From assembly GCA_036250195.1 (NCBI GenBank), contig JAVHZZ010000004.1, positions 161,764,404-161,828,403 of the forward strand: a DNA stretch of 64,000 nucleotides. The letters are read 5' to 3'. Of this stretch, positions 34,436 through 45,531 are shown in pieces. The position numbers and the translations under genes are program-made. Below the pieces are notes generated by a model. It saw nothing but the letters and a program-made list of their open reading frames with translations. It ran no database searches and was not told the origin of the DNA. This DNA comes from Mixophyes australis (Eukaryota; Chordata; Amphibia; Anura; Limnodynastidae). Every line of letters starts with the position of its first letter. Positions within the stretch are counted from its first letter, which is position 1.

Positions 34436-35859
34436 TCTCCTACTTATTAGCAATACTAAGCACCAAACACACTACAACATTGCCACCAGCACGCCACCCC
34501 ATACTACAGCAATACCACCAATTATACAGACGCCACTGTAGGAAACAATGTTTTGCTTTTTTCAAATCTCCCACAAAATAGCAACAACGAACAGAGTACT
34601 TACACACACATATAGGTAACAGGTACCCTATTCCCTCAATTAAATAGTAATGGCAGAATTTTCATTCCACATGAAATAAAACTAACATATATCTAAAAAA
34701 AACATAACTATTGAATGATCAGTTGAACCCACACGGCCGCATTAAAAGTATTTCCATCTACAGCAAAATGTCACAGAAAAATATTTTTGTTTTACTACAG
34801 TAATTGGATATGCGTCTTTTCTATTCATTTTAAATAACACAGTATATAAATTAAGGGGGATAGAGGAGGTGGGTGAGAAATAATTGGATGTGATCCATCA
34901 GTTTGATTAGATAGGAAACATCTAGATTATTTACCTGGAGGCGTCTACCGCCTTGACTCACAGGCAGGGCTGACAAGAGGAATTTTGGGCCCCGATACAG
35001 CAACTTCTTTGGGCTCCCGTCATATTCAACAATGAAAGACTTGCCTTTGGCAGAAGTTCATATGATGCCACACCGTAGTGTGCCCAGTTCATATTATGCC
35101 ACATCGTAGTGCCCCACGGTCATATTATGCCACATAGTATTACCCTCAATACATATTCGGTCATGCAGAAGTGCCCACAAATCATATTATGGCATAGTAG
35201 TGCCCCCAAATCATTAGTAAAGCTCAGATAAAAACTCATTCACAAATAAAAATTGGTACAGCATATCAGATACTGAGTGTGAGTCTCCCAAGAGCAGCTT
35301 AATACATCATTTACAATGCAAACAAAAATAGATATATTGACACAATTACAGATAAAATTTATGACAAGCAATGTTTTTTCCTCTTAATTAAAAATCTCTG
35401 TACAGATAAATATGCAAAAAACTTTACAGCGCAATAATGAGCAATACATAGTGTTAAACATTATTGGATACGCTGTAGTGTCCCCAGTTCAAGAAAGGAT
35501 GGTTAAAAACATATTGCACACGAGAAAATATATGAACTTACCTGATTATGGCATCCTGTGTTCTGTTCTCCTACTGGGCACGCTGGGCGAGGAGGGATCA
35601 GCAGCTGTCAGCTCACACAGGCAGTCGGGAGCAGGAATAGAGGGCAGTGGTCGAAGCAGAAATTTAGGAGTGGGGGTATAGAAAATATAGGTGAATGGAG
35701 AATGAAGGCTTGGTTTTTTTTGTTTTTTTAACACTTGTCCCCTCTGTGCATTTCCATTCTTCATTACTACTTGTGTTTTATGATGGCTGCATCCCTGACA
35801 TTCCCATTCTTAAGATGTCTCTCCCTTTACACTTTCTTTTACCTATGCCCCTGCACCAT

Positions 35860-36895
35860 CTTCTCCTTTGTCCCTCTCACTTAACCCCCTGCACCACCTT
35901 CTCCGCTGGCTCTCACACATCTTCCTGTACCACCTACTCCCCTGGCTCTCTCACACGTCTTCCTGCACCCTCTACCCCCCGGCTCTCTCACTCCTCTTCC
36001 TGCACCCCCTACCACCCTGGCTCTCTCACCCCCTCTCCCAGAACCCCCTTCCCCTTTGGCTCTCTCACCCCCTCTCCCAGCACCCCCTGGCTCTCACCCC
36101 CTTTCCCAGCACCCCCTTCCGCTCTCTCACCCCCTTTCCCAGCACCCCCTTCCGCTCTCTCACCCCCTTTCCCAGCACCCCCTTTGGCTCTCTCACCCCC
36201 TCTCCCAGCACCCCCTGGCTCTCACCCCCTTTCCCAGCACCCCCTTCGGCTCTCTCACCTCCTTTCCCAGCACCCCCTTCGGCTCTCTCACCCCCTCTCC
36301 CAGCACCCCCTGGCTCTCATCCCCTTTCCCAGCACTCCCTTCGGCTCTCTCACAACCTCTCCCAGCACCCCCTTCCGCTCTCTCATCCCCTTTCCCAGCA
36401 CTCCCTTCCGCTCTCTCACCCCCTCTCCTAGCACCCCCTGGCTCTCACCCCCTTTGGCTCTCTCACCTCCTTTCCCAGCACCCCCTTCGGCTCTCTCACC
36501 CCCTCTCCCAGCACCCCCTGGCTCTCATCCCCTTTCCCAGCACCCCCTTCGGCTCTCTCACCCCCTCTCCCAGCACCATCTTCGGCTCTCTTACCCCCTC
36601 TCCCAGCACCCCCTGGCTCTCACCCCCCTTTCCCAGCACCCCCTTCCGCTCTCTCACCCCCTTTCCCAGCACCCCCTTCCGCTCTCTCACCCCCTTTGGC
36701 TCTCACCCCCTCTCCCAGCACCCCCTGGCTCTCACCCACTTTCCCAGCACCCCCTTCGGCTCTCTCACCTCCTTTCCCAGCACCCCCTTCGACTCTCTCA
36801 CCCCCTCTCCCAGCACCCCCTGGCTCTCACCCACTCTCCTAGCACCCCTTGGCTCTCACCCCCTTTCCCAGCACCCCCTGGCTCTCACCCCCGCG
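35860..36895. repeat. C-rich minisatellite in inner hAT
   Basis: Units of the type CTCTCACCCCCTTTCCCAGC plus ACCCCCTTCGG or ACCCCCTGG, about 24-39 bp, run for roughly 1 kb. Because the unit lacks stops in several frames, it yields long Ser/Pro/Leu-rich frames on + (up to 470 codons between 35695 and 37107). They are repeat artefacts. Confidence 0.93.
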
Positions 36896-37095
36896 ACACC
36901 CCGCCCCCCGAAAATCGCGGCACCCCCGCGACCACCCTCCGAAAATCGCGGGCACCCCCCGAAAATCGCGGCACCCCCGCGACCCCCCCCCCCTCCGAAA
37001 ATCGCGGGCACCCCCCGAAAATCGCGGCACCCCCGCGACCCCCCCCCCCCCTCCGAAAATCGCGGGCACCCCCCGAAAATCGCGGGCACCCCCCC
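36896..37095. repeat. CCGAAAATCGCGG-type repeat
   Basis: CCGAAAATCGCGGGCACCCC repeats about eight times with C runs of varying length. CpG-rich, in contrast to the TG/CA-rich surroundings, so either young or protected from CpG decay. Confidence 0.92.
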
Positions 37096-38029
37096 CCTCT
37101 TCAGTAAAAAAAAAAGCAAATTAGAAAAAAAAGACAGGAAACTCACCAGTGTAACTGGCTGCACAGCATAACGGGGAAGGGAGCTGGGGAGCGCGCAGCA
37201 GAGGTGGCTGGTTCCTGGTTCCTCCAGCCACCAAGAAGACAGAGGGAGTTGGGCCGGCCCATATAGCCATCGGCCCTTCTGGCATTTGCCAGAAGTGCCA
37301 GATGGCCAGTCCGGCCCTGAATGCAATAATCATATTAATATGTCAATCTTCTGCATGAATCCCATAGTGCAACATTTAAACAAGTCAGACCTCCTCATAA
37401 TATAAATCCCACCAGATTCTGGATAGTTGGCAGACTGCCCTGCTCTCTCCTACCTGTTCTCGTCGCTTTCACGGTTTGTGGCTGCTGGTGTCTTTAGATC
37501 AGCTGCTGCTTGTCTGGATCCTGGAATGTTGGAGGCCCTATTTTGAAAAAAAATGGGTACACGAAATTTAGTAAACTACAACCAGCCCCAGTGTTAAATC
37601 AATATAGCACCCACGTTTTATAAGTAGACCTCCCTCCAACCAAAACATTTAATAAATAGACCTATTTCCCTCCAACCAGCTCCAACATTAAATTAATAGT
37701 GTTACCATTTAAAAAATAAACCTATTTCCCTCCCACAAACAGCCCCTCATACACACACATAATATACATTCACTGGCCCCTCACACACACATAATATACA
37801 TACACTGGCCCCTCACACACACATATTATATTAATATAAAGAGTGCCTCTTTTCATTTTGAGGTAAGAGGTGTCAGGATTGAGGCAGCGGGTCATGTGAG
37901 GGAATAGATAATGAGCACGTGTCATGGGGAATATCAGAGAAAAGATAGTGAGTGTTGTAAGGGTATTGTTGGCTGAGGAGGGGCCGTGTGGGGAACAGAC
38001 TTCTAACTCACATGCCCCCCCTCTGCCCA

Positions 38030-39105
38030 GCACCTTCACACATGCCCCCTCTGCCCAGCAGCTTTAGCCACACATGCCCCCCCATATGCCCTGCAGCTTC
38101 CATCACACATGCCCCCCCTGCAGCTTCCATCACACATGCCACCCCTGCAGCTACCATCACACATGCCCCCCCTGTGCCAGAGCAGCTTCCATCACACATG
38201 CCCCCCCCTGTTCCAGTGCAGCTTCCATCACACATGCCCCCTGTGCCAGCACAGCTTCCATCACACATGCCCCCTGTGCCAGAGCAGCTTCCATCACACA
38301 TGCCCCCTGTGCCAGAGCAGCTACCATCACACATGCCCCCCCTGTGCCAGAGCAGCTTCCATCACACATGCCCCCCCCGTGCCAGCGCAGCTTCCATCAC
38401 ACATGCCCCCCCCCTGTGCAAGCGCAGCTTCCATCACACATGCCCCCTGTGCCAGAGCAGCTTCTATCACACATGCCCCCTGTGCCAGCATAGCTTCCAT
38501 CACACATGCCCCCTGTGCCAGCGCAGCTTCCATCACACATGCCCCCTGTGCCAGAGCAGCTTCCATCACACATGCCACCTGTGCCAGCGCAGCTTCCATC
38601 ACATATGCCCCCCCTGCAGCTTCTATCACATATGCCCCCCCTGCAGCTTCTATCACATATGCCCCCCTGCAGTTTCCATCACATATGCCCCCCCTGCAGT
38701 TTCCATCACATATGCCCCCCCTGCAGTTTCCATCACATATGCCCCCCTGCAGCTTCTATCACATATGCCCCCCCTGCAGCTTCCATCACATATGCCCCCC
38801 CCTGCAGTTTCCATAACATATGCCCCCCCTGCAGTTTCCATCACATATGCCCCCCCCTGCAGTTTCCATCACATATGCCCCCCCCTGCAGTTTCCATCAC
38901 ATATGCCCCCCCTGCAGCTTCCATCACATATGCCCCCCCTGCAGTTTCCATCACATATGCCCCCCCTGCAGTTTCCATCACACATGCCCCCCCTGCAGTT
39001 TCTATCACACATGCACCCCCTGCAGTTTCTATCACACATGCCCCCCCCTGCAGCTTCTATCACATATGCCCCCCCTGCAGTTTCTATCACACCAGCCCCC
39101 CCTGC
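38030..39105. repeat. C-rich minisatellite in outer hAT
   Basis: Two sub-arrays: CAGCTTCCATCACACATGCC with CCCTGTGCCAGAG (about 38090-38600), and CAGTTTCCATCACATATGCC with CCCCCTG (about 38600-39100). Units are roughly 25-42 bp. The sub-arrays share the CCATCACA-TATGCCCC core, so one arose from the other. Long frames in all phases (up to 386 codons) are not genes. Confidence 0.93.
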
Positions 39106-39481
39106 AGCTTCCAAGTACCCTTCTTCTTACCTTTTTCCACATGAATGATGACAGGAACAGAAGAAATGATGGAGCTCCTGCACCGACCACTTTAGAATTC
39201 CAGCAGCCCGCATTCACTGTGTACCATGTGACCGCTGCGATCACATGACCCTGATGCTATACACTACAGGTATATTGCCACTACTGCCTCTATCCCTAGT
39301 TCTAACACCAACCCCTCCCCCGACTCGCGGAAACCACCCCCCCGGCTCGCGCGTTTGGGTCCGATTGTCGGGGGAGGGGGCGATTTATTTATTTTTTCTT
39401 CTCCATTGTCCCCCCCCCATCTGGGCCTCCTGAGAGCCGCTAGGTGCCTAGGTTGCCTAGCAGTAAATCCGGCCCTGCCCT

Positions 39482-40079
39482 TAAGTTAAAGCAAATTTAA
39501 AGATATGATCAACAATGAATATGAAAGATCATTTTCTGTACCCAATATTTCTGTTCGCAGTTGTTTCTTATATTCAACTTATTATAAGTAGCGGTCACAG
39601 ACAGTAATATTGTGACATGTTAGTATTATGTCATTTTGTTAGGATGTTTAATTAAGTTAGTTTATTATTACTTGACAATATAGTAGTAAGGTGTATGATT
39701 AGCAAGTATCCTTAGCAACACTCCTGTGTTGGGAGCCTGAAGGCATGAACACAGGAATTCTAGGAGTGCCAACTGTAACCTAAAGACACAAAGGGAGACT
39801 TTGCTACCTATGTGATGTTGAGTTCTTGTGATGTGCTGACCCCTTTCCAATCACCTATGACCTTACTGTTATCTTTGAGCACACTATAAAAAGCCACTAT
39901 GTTCAATGCACTGGAAGCATTTTGCATTAAAGCTTCATGCTTGTATTAGGTGTGTGTCTGCCTCTGTATTGGCAGTACTTTTGAATTTACTTTGGTTGCC
40001 AATAAATCCTTTATGCTTTGGAATCCTTTTCTTTACATTTGTCATCATTTGGACAATACATTTATCTCCTTTTAATAGT
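39482..40079 (+). repeat. Retroviral 5' LTR
   Basis: Matches 50710-51500 over most of its length (CAGTTGTTTCTT, TTATTATAAGTAGCGGTC, GAGTGCCAACTGTAACCTAA, ACTGGAAGCATTTTG, TTTACTTTGGTTG). TATAAAAAG near 39886 and CCAATAAATCC near 40000 are a likely TATA box and poly-A signal. The first bases coincide with the right target duplication of the outer hAT, so the exact start is uncertain. The end is set by the primer site. Confidence 0.88.
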
Positions 40080-40093
40080 TGGGTGCTCAAACA
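40080..40093 (+). promoter_or_regulatory. Probable tRNA-Pro-type primer binding site
   Basis: TGGGTGCTCAAAC lies directly after the LTR and resembles the TGGGGGCTC start of a proline primer site used by gammaretroviruses, with mismatches from decay. Confidence 0.5.
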
Positions 40094-40123
40094 TCAATCA
40101 GATGCGGTAAGAACAATTATGTA

Positions 40124-40750
40124 CTACAGTCATGGCCAAATGTTTTGAGAATGACACAAGTATTGGTTTTCACAAAGTTTGCTGATTTAGAATTTTTAGA
40201 CCTTTTTGTCAGATGTTGCTATGGTATACTGAACTAAATTACAAGCATTTCATAAGTGTCAAAGGCTTGTATTGACAATTACATTAAGTTTATGCAATGA
40301 GTCAATAATTGCAGTGTTGACCCTTCTTTTTGAAGACCTCTGCAATTCGTCCTGGCATGCTGTCAATCAACTTCTGGGCCACATAATGACTGATGGCCAT
40401 CCATTCTTGCCTAATTAATGCTTGGAGTTTGTCAGAATTTGTGGGTTTTTGTTTGTCCACCCACCCCTTGAGGATTGATCACAAGTTCTCAATGGGATTA
40501 AGGTCTGGGGAGTTTCCTGGTCATGGACCCAAAATTTCGATGTTTTATTCCCCAAGTCACTTAGTTATCACTTTTGCCTTATGGCAAGGTGCTCCATCAT
40601 GCTGAAAAAGGCATTGATCGTCACCAAACTTTTCTTGGATGGTTGGGAGAAGTTGCTCTTGGAGGACGTTTTGGTACCATTCTTTATTCATGGCTATTTT
40701 CTTAGGCAAATTTGTGAGTGATCGTGGACAAAAGAGCCTATATTTTCCAT
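40124..40750 (-). mobile_element. Tc1/mariner-like remnant
   Basis: CTACAGTCATGGCCAAATG at the left edge, next to TA, is a Tc1-type end. On the minus strand 40557-40760 is open and ends with QHDGAPCHKAKV, the region around the second Asp of the Tc1 DDE transposase (usual form QDNAPCH), preceded by FGDDQCLF. The N-terminal DNA-binding part and the other end are missing. It lies in the leader/gag region of the retrovirus. Confidence 0.8.
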
Positions 40751-40759
40751 CACAAAACA

Positions 40760-41108
40760 ATTCTTAGATAGTATGAGGTTAAGTGATTGTGATAAAGCCT
40801 TGTAAGGCTACGATTAGGCCCTGCGGACACACATTTGTTCTCACTTGTATCGGTTATTAGAATTATAGCATTAAAAATACCACATGCGTCCTTTTCGTGG
40901 TACACTATATTCAGACCTACCTATCGAGTACTGTTGAGTAGCCCGGATAGTCGATTGCAGACCATGGAAGCCAGCCATACACGTCAGAAGGCCACCAAAG
41001 TCCAAGAAGGGTTGTTGGGAGTGGAACCAGTATCACATGCTACAATGATCTGGACTAAGCTTCAGCTATTTATACTATGGATAGTATGGTGCAGATGCAA
41101 CTATATAT
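40760..41108. other. Unassigned segment inside the retrovirus
   Basis: No domain recognised. It lies between the Tc1 remnant and the GC-rich segment and could be viral leader or another insertion. Confidence 0.35.
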
Positions 41109-43550
41109 TGTGAGAAGTGCTCAGTGTGTGTGTGGAGGACTTACCTGGCCGGGGCCGTCGTCATCCCTCCGGCGGCGGTTCCCTCCGTTCAGCCGGGACG
41201 GTGAGCCAATCAGGGCTCACCTCCCGGCCATTTCAAAAAGAAAAATGGCGACGGACCAATCCGGGCCCGCCATGTCATCACGTGGCGTCGCGTCGACGCT
41301 ACGTGATGACGTTAGTGCGGCGCCGACTATTTAAGTCAGCGCGCGCGCCGCCATGTTCAGTCCGTCGGCGGAGAGATTCAGAAGAGGACGTGTCGCGGAG
41401 AGCTGCGGGATCAAGACCAGAAGAGAAGCCAGCGGAGACCAGCAGTGGCGGCAGAGAGCCCTTGTTAGGGCTAAGAGCGCCTCTGCTGCCTGAAGACCGG
41501 CGTGATCAAGAACAGAAGCCGGCGGCAGAGCGTAGAAGCAGCGGCAGGCGGGGAAGGAGTCCAGGAGAAGCTCCCCGAAGACAGCCCCAGGTAAGGCCTT
41601 GCCAGGCAACTCCACTCCCGGGCCCACGCCCGCAGCACATGAAATAAAGTCGGGCACTAGGCCCATGGGCACAGTCCGGCACAAGGCCCGTGGCACTGTG
41701 AAGTAGGGGCGCAAGGCCCAGGGACCTGGGCACTAGGCCCCAACGAAGTTAGTGGGCCAGTAGGCCATTGTATTGATACAAAAGGGGACAAGCCCCTGTT
41801 AGCTAGTGAGGGGGACTCTGAGCCCCAGGTATACAAGGGCACAAGGCCCTTAGGTAGTTAGTGGCCTATAGGCCATAGGAAGGCCAGAGGGCCTGGTTAG
41901 AGGCTGGTAGCCTGTAGGCTATTAAGGGCACAAGGCCCTCAGTTAGTTAGGGAGGCCACAGGCCTCAGGCAGGGGCTAGGACCCCTAGGTAGTAGGGCAT
42001 AAGGCCCTAGTGAGTGGGCTCAGAGCCCTGAGGTAGAGAGGGGGCTGAGGCCCAGGAAACAGAGCAGAAGGCTCTGTGTGTAGCTGGGCAGAGACCCATG
42101 GTGTGTAGGGTATAAGGCCCTGGTGGTGTGTGGTAGAGGCGTGAGAGCCTTGTGAGTGTAGGCGCGGTCCTGTGTGAGGTGAGCACACGTAGTTAGGAGG
42201 TGCAGTAGAGCGGAGGCTCCTGTGGTGCTGTAGCAACCTGCTGGTTGGCTAATAGCGGTGTGTTCGGGTAAGTAGCGGGCAAAGTACTGTATACTGTATT
42301 TATTCTGTCTGTGTGGCGAGTGTAGTTTACATTACAGTATTTTGGTGTGCTATATAACTGTGTCCAGGGGCAAGACGTCAGGCCCCCATTAAAGGTAGGC
42401 TCTTGTTCCTGTGGTTTTTCCTGTGCTAACCCGTGCTGTGGGGACAAGTGTAAGTAACAGCATACACATAGTTAGGGGAGAACACACGTAGTTTTCCTGT
42501 CCCTTAGGTCCCCGGGGTCACACTGGTACCCAGAGGGGGTGGCTGAGTGAGTTGGTGGCAGTGCAGCACACCTTGAGGCAGTTCCAGGGGCGGCCGTGGT
42601 TCTGATCAAGGGTCCTCAAGGCCGGTTCCGTGCAGGTGGACCTGTGGTTCCGGACGTAGGGACACGTGTGAGATACCCGAGTACAGGCAGTCGGGCGGTT
42701 CAGTTCGATCGGCTGTTCCGGGCGGCAGTCGGCCCGCGGGTTAGTGTGCTGTTCTACTGAGCCTCAGCCGGGCTTAAAGAACCCGTACTTAGGGCCTGTG
42801 TGTGACTCCATAGCAAGAAGGCAGCTTCTTGGTACGACCTGGGTGAGGGGGTTAGGAACCGCCCTCCGGTTTAGGCTGTAAACACCGGCTGGTGTTCCCC
42901 GTAGCGTGTAAGTGAGCAGTTCCGTTAGTGCACCACACCTAGTTAGTCATAGTGTTTGACTTAGTTGCGTTGCCGACCATTAGAACGTTGTTAGGGTCGG
43001 GTCGCTGTTGTAGTCAGTCCAGTTTTGTGGGTGCCATCTTAGTCTCACGGAGAGCGTAGTGGGAGGCTGTGTGTTCTTGTCCTCCGCAGGAGTCGGGAAG
43101 GTGCAGGAGAACCGGATCGGAAGTGGGAGTGTCCCGGTGAGTATCACGCTCGATTCCCCCTTTCGGTTAGGCCCTCACCGGCAGGTGTGTGAGGTACTTG
43201 AGGCGGGATTAGTCCTCGGACTAGTCTTGGCCTTCAGTGCCTGTAGTCCCCCGCGTCTTGGCAAGAACAAAGTGAGGAGGCGGCAAGGAGCTTGGACTGA
43301 CTGTGCCCTTGTTCTTTGCCGTAGTCTCGGACAGCCCTTACTTGGTAGACTCGGTTTAACTGTGTTTTTCCCTCTTAGGTGTTACTTGCGGGCGTCCGGA
43401 GCAAACCCAATCCGGGACCGAGGTGGGATCCAGTCATCCACGCGGATCGTGGTAAATTCGGAGGTATTAGGAGTTAGTCGCCCTGTGAGGCACATCTCCG
43501 ATAGGGACCTTACATGTGCATCCATTTCCTATTGTTGGTAGTTTGGATAA
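41109..43550 (+). mobile_element. GC-rich promoter-like segment, possibly a long LTR
   Basis: A sharp change in composition: CpG-rich DNA between AT-rich neighbours. It opens TGTGAGAAG after TATATAT. Within 350 bp come CCAAT boxes (41206-41210 and about 41254), a CRE-like TGATGACG (41304), TATTTAAG (41328-41335), GCCGCCATG (41347) and a strong donor-like CAGGTAAGG (41588-41596), then AATAAA (41643-41648). From 41650 to 42200 degenerate GGCACAAGGCCC words repeat. The far end near 43530 reads TGTTGGTAGTTTGG. This fits a retroelement LTR plus leader better than a host CpG island, but no coding domain confirms it. Confidence 0.4.
41650..42200. repeat. Degenerate AAGGCCC-word repeat
   Basis: GGCACAAGGCCC, GGCACTAGGCCC, GGGCATAAGGCCC and similar words recur about every 25-45 bp with intervening GTTAGT. 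It is a loosely periodic, probably old, array inside the GC-rich segment. Frames through it are not genes. Confidence 0.7.
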
Positions 43551-43559
43551 AGAAATATT

Positions 43560-44990
43560 AACAAGTGTTAACGATGAGAGCAATAGAATAAGATCACATT
43601 AAGTTCCACTTTAATGTGAGGCAACAAAGGAGGAGGGATAAAGCAGAATTGCTGCATGAATTTTTTTTTTTAAAATACTGATACTTGCAGGAAATTCATA
43701 GTTTATAAACTACTGTACCTGCCATTAAACCTGAACATGAAGATTATGTAGGGGTATATCCAATATGTACTATTACAGCCTCTAACGGCAGGGCTGATAA
43801 AGAAGGGGTAATACCATTTACGAATGTAGAAATGTGTTACCGTGGAATAGGTTAGAACTGCGCTAAATTAAATCATATTCACTTGACCCTAGAAAAGATC
43901 TAGCCGGTTTACAGAAATGTATTACAGATCTGGGAAATTCACATGAACCCCCTAACCATGACAGAGCATGTCTTCCCTCAGCATCGGTATTTTGGCTCTT
44001 ATTTGGAGTATACCGCTTAAAGGAGATGTAACTCTAACATATGCTCTCAATCAAACTAATATAGTAAATACTAAGGGCTTGAGTCATTAAGGAAAATAAG
44101 GAAAGAAAAGGAGTAAATGTTCTCCAGGACAAACCATGTTGCAATGAAAGAGGTGCAAATTAGTTTATTATTTGGCACACAAGTTAAATACTGGCTGTTT
44201 TTCCTCTAGCAAACAAATACTTGATATCTTAATATTTACACTGAAATTTAAATTTGGTATAGGATATGTCCTATCCCAACTATAAATCAGTCACCAAATT
44301 TTAAATTTACCGCCCCCTACAATGCAACATGGTTTTGCCCAGGAGCAAAGTTACTCCTTTTTTATGCTTTGCTCTCCTTAATGACTGAAGCTCTAAATGT
44401 TCAGTTAAGTGTTTTTTTCCCTGTAACTGTAGATTGGCATAGAATATTTTCTATTAAACAAAAGGAAAGTGAGGAAACAGGTGAGTATTTTCTAGAGCTT
44501 TGGCAGAAATGTCTAAATACACAGGTACACAGGATATAAGGGAAATACACATCACAGAGACGTAGCTGTAGCTGTATTGATGGATAGACTGTGGATGCTC
44601 TTAGAGAGCAACTTTCCTTTCTGAATTAGATGTTCAGAGAGTCAGCGGTGAACCATGATAAAAACATAGCATAAAGGAGAGAGAGCTAGAACACTAAATT
44701 AAGCATTATTGGCACAGTGACCACAGCACTGATAGTACTATACACAGTAGTGTGGGCGGTAACAGCAACACATGAAGACATGCTATATATGCAGAAAACT
44801 GAGATATATAGCTCGTAAATGTTGAGAGAGAGGTTATACAGTTAGCAGAGATAGCACTGGTAGCTTTCATCCACACATTGAGGCGTTCCAGAGACGTAGT
44901 CAGGGTTATAGAACTGATGAAAAGTGGCATTATGTACCAATTGAAAATGTGCGTCCACATCTGACGCTAGGCTTCAGGTACGCAGGCATA
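43560..44990 (+). pseudogene. Retroviral gag remnant, split by a MITE
   Basis: Near 43890-43990 codons for DPRKDLAGLQKC followed by ITDLG resemble the capsid segment of gamma/epsilon-type gag. Near 44440-44510, after the MITE at 44075-44393, KQKESEETGEYFLELW resembles the major homology region of capsid. Stops and frameshifts are frequent and no start or nucleocapsid zinc knuckle could be placed. Gag would form the particle core; nothing here is translatable as a whole. Confidence 0.55.
44075..44393. mobile_element. PIF/Harbinger-type fold-back MITE in gag
   Basis: 319 bp. Left end GGGCTTGAGTCATTAAGG, right end the complement of GAGCTTCAGTCATTAAGG. The arms share AAAGGAGTAA, CTCC/CCTGG-CAAA and CCATGTTGCA in mirrored order. 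The 3-bp duplication TAA is at 44072-44074 and 44394-44396. No coding capacity. Confidence 0.88.
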
Positions 44991-45054
44991 CTGTGGCACT
45001 GGACGCTGAGCATGTATATACCCCAAACCAAAACAACTTGCAGAAGAGCTAAAT

Positions 45055-45531
45055 ATGAAAATGAGTGTTGCAGGAGTTAACCAAACTTTTTTTGTAGATA
45101 CAGGGGTGGCCACATCTATTTTAACCTTTCCCTTCAATTTGTCTGTTTCCAGGAAAACCATTCTGGCAGCAGGGGTGACAGGAAAACGACTTCATTATAC
45201 TTTGACTTCTTTGGCAGAAATTACTATTGGGCCTTTGCATACTAAATATTTGTTTCATTTAGCTGCAGCAGCTCCTACTAACCTGCTTGCCCGAGACTTG
45301 TTATCTAAGATGGGGTGCATTACTTACCGTACACCTGATGGTGTTTTCTTGGACATTCCAGGGAAACATGCTCAGGAGGTACAGGACATGTTAGAAAATT
45401 CCACAAAGGTTAATGATGCACAATTCTATCATAAATGGGAATCCATCAAAAGTAGAAAACATGCCATCTCAAAATCCTGGTTCCTTATGGACGGACAGGA
45501 CCCTGGATTAATGGTGTACGTATACCAGTAA
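45055..45531 (+). pseudogene. Retroviral aspartic protease remnant (pro)
   Basis: Open for 158 codons. FFVDTGVATSIL near 45090 is the catalytic (L/V)DTG-A/S loop of a retropepsin, and LLARDLLSKMGC near 45285-45320 is the later G/A-RDLL motif. In an active virus the dimer would process the polyproteins. It is followed closely by the RT start in another phase. The Ala after DTG is replaced by Val here (DTGV), so activity is doubtful. Confidence 0.85.

Larger units (their letters stand above)
33994..37319. mobile_element. Non-autonomous hAT, inner member of a nested pair
   Basis: Ends are CAGGGCCGGACTGG and its perfect complement CCAGTCCGGCCCTG. A perfect 8-bp duplication AATGCAAT is at 33986-33993 and 37320-37327. 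3326 bp, no transposase. Internal content: G run and (TG)n near 34115-34140, a 27-bp repeat, AT-rich DNA, then about 1.2 kb of C-rich minisatellite. GGGCCCCGATACAG near 34987 may mark yet another related end. Confidence 0.95.
33269..39477. mobile_element. Non-autonomous hAT, outer member of a nested pair
   Basis: Left end CAGAGCCGGATTTAG and right end the complement of CAGGGCCGGATTTAC; 8-bp duplication CCCTAAAG (33261-33268) against CCCTTAAG (39478-39485), one mismatch. It spans 6209 bp but 3326 bp plus duplication are an inserted second hAT (33994-37319), leaving about 2.9 kb. No transposase is present. The right half holds a long C-rich minisatellite. The right duplication overlaps the first bases of the retroviral 5' LTR. 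Confidence 0.85.

Noticed and set aside
35695..37171. Ser/Pro/Leu-rich open frames up to 470 codons on the + strand
   Set aside because: They follow a C-rich minisatellite in three frames at once and cross hAT-internal DNA. Absence of stops comes from the repeat unit.
37988..39248. Open frames of 140-386 codons in several phases on both strands
   Set aside because: All are translations of the CATCACATATGCCCC-type minisatellite; frames overlap and repeat every unit.
41117..43541. Arg/Pro-rich frames of 160-176 codons in the GC-rich segment
   Set aside because: High GC lowers stop frequency; no domain, no codon pattern and no good start context. Kept only as a promoter-like or LTR-like segment.
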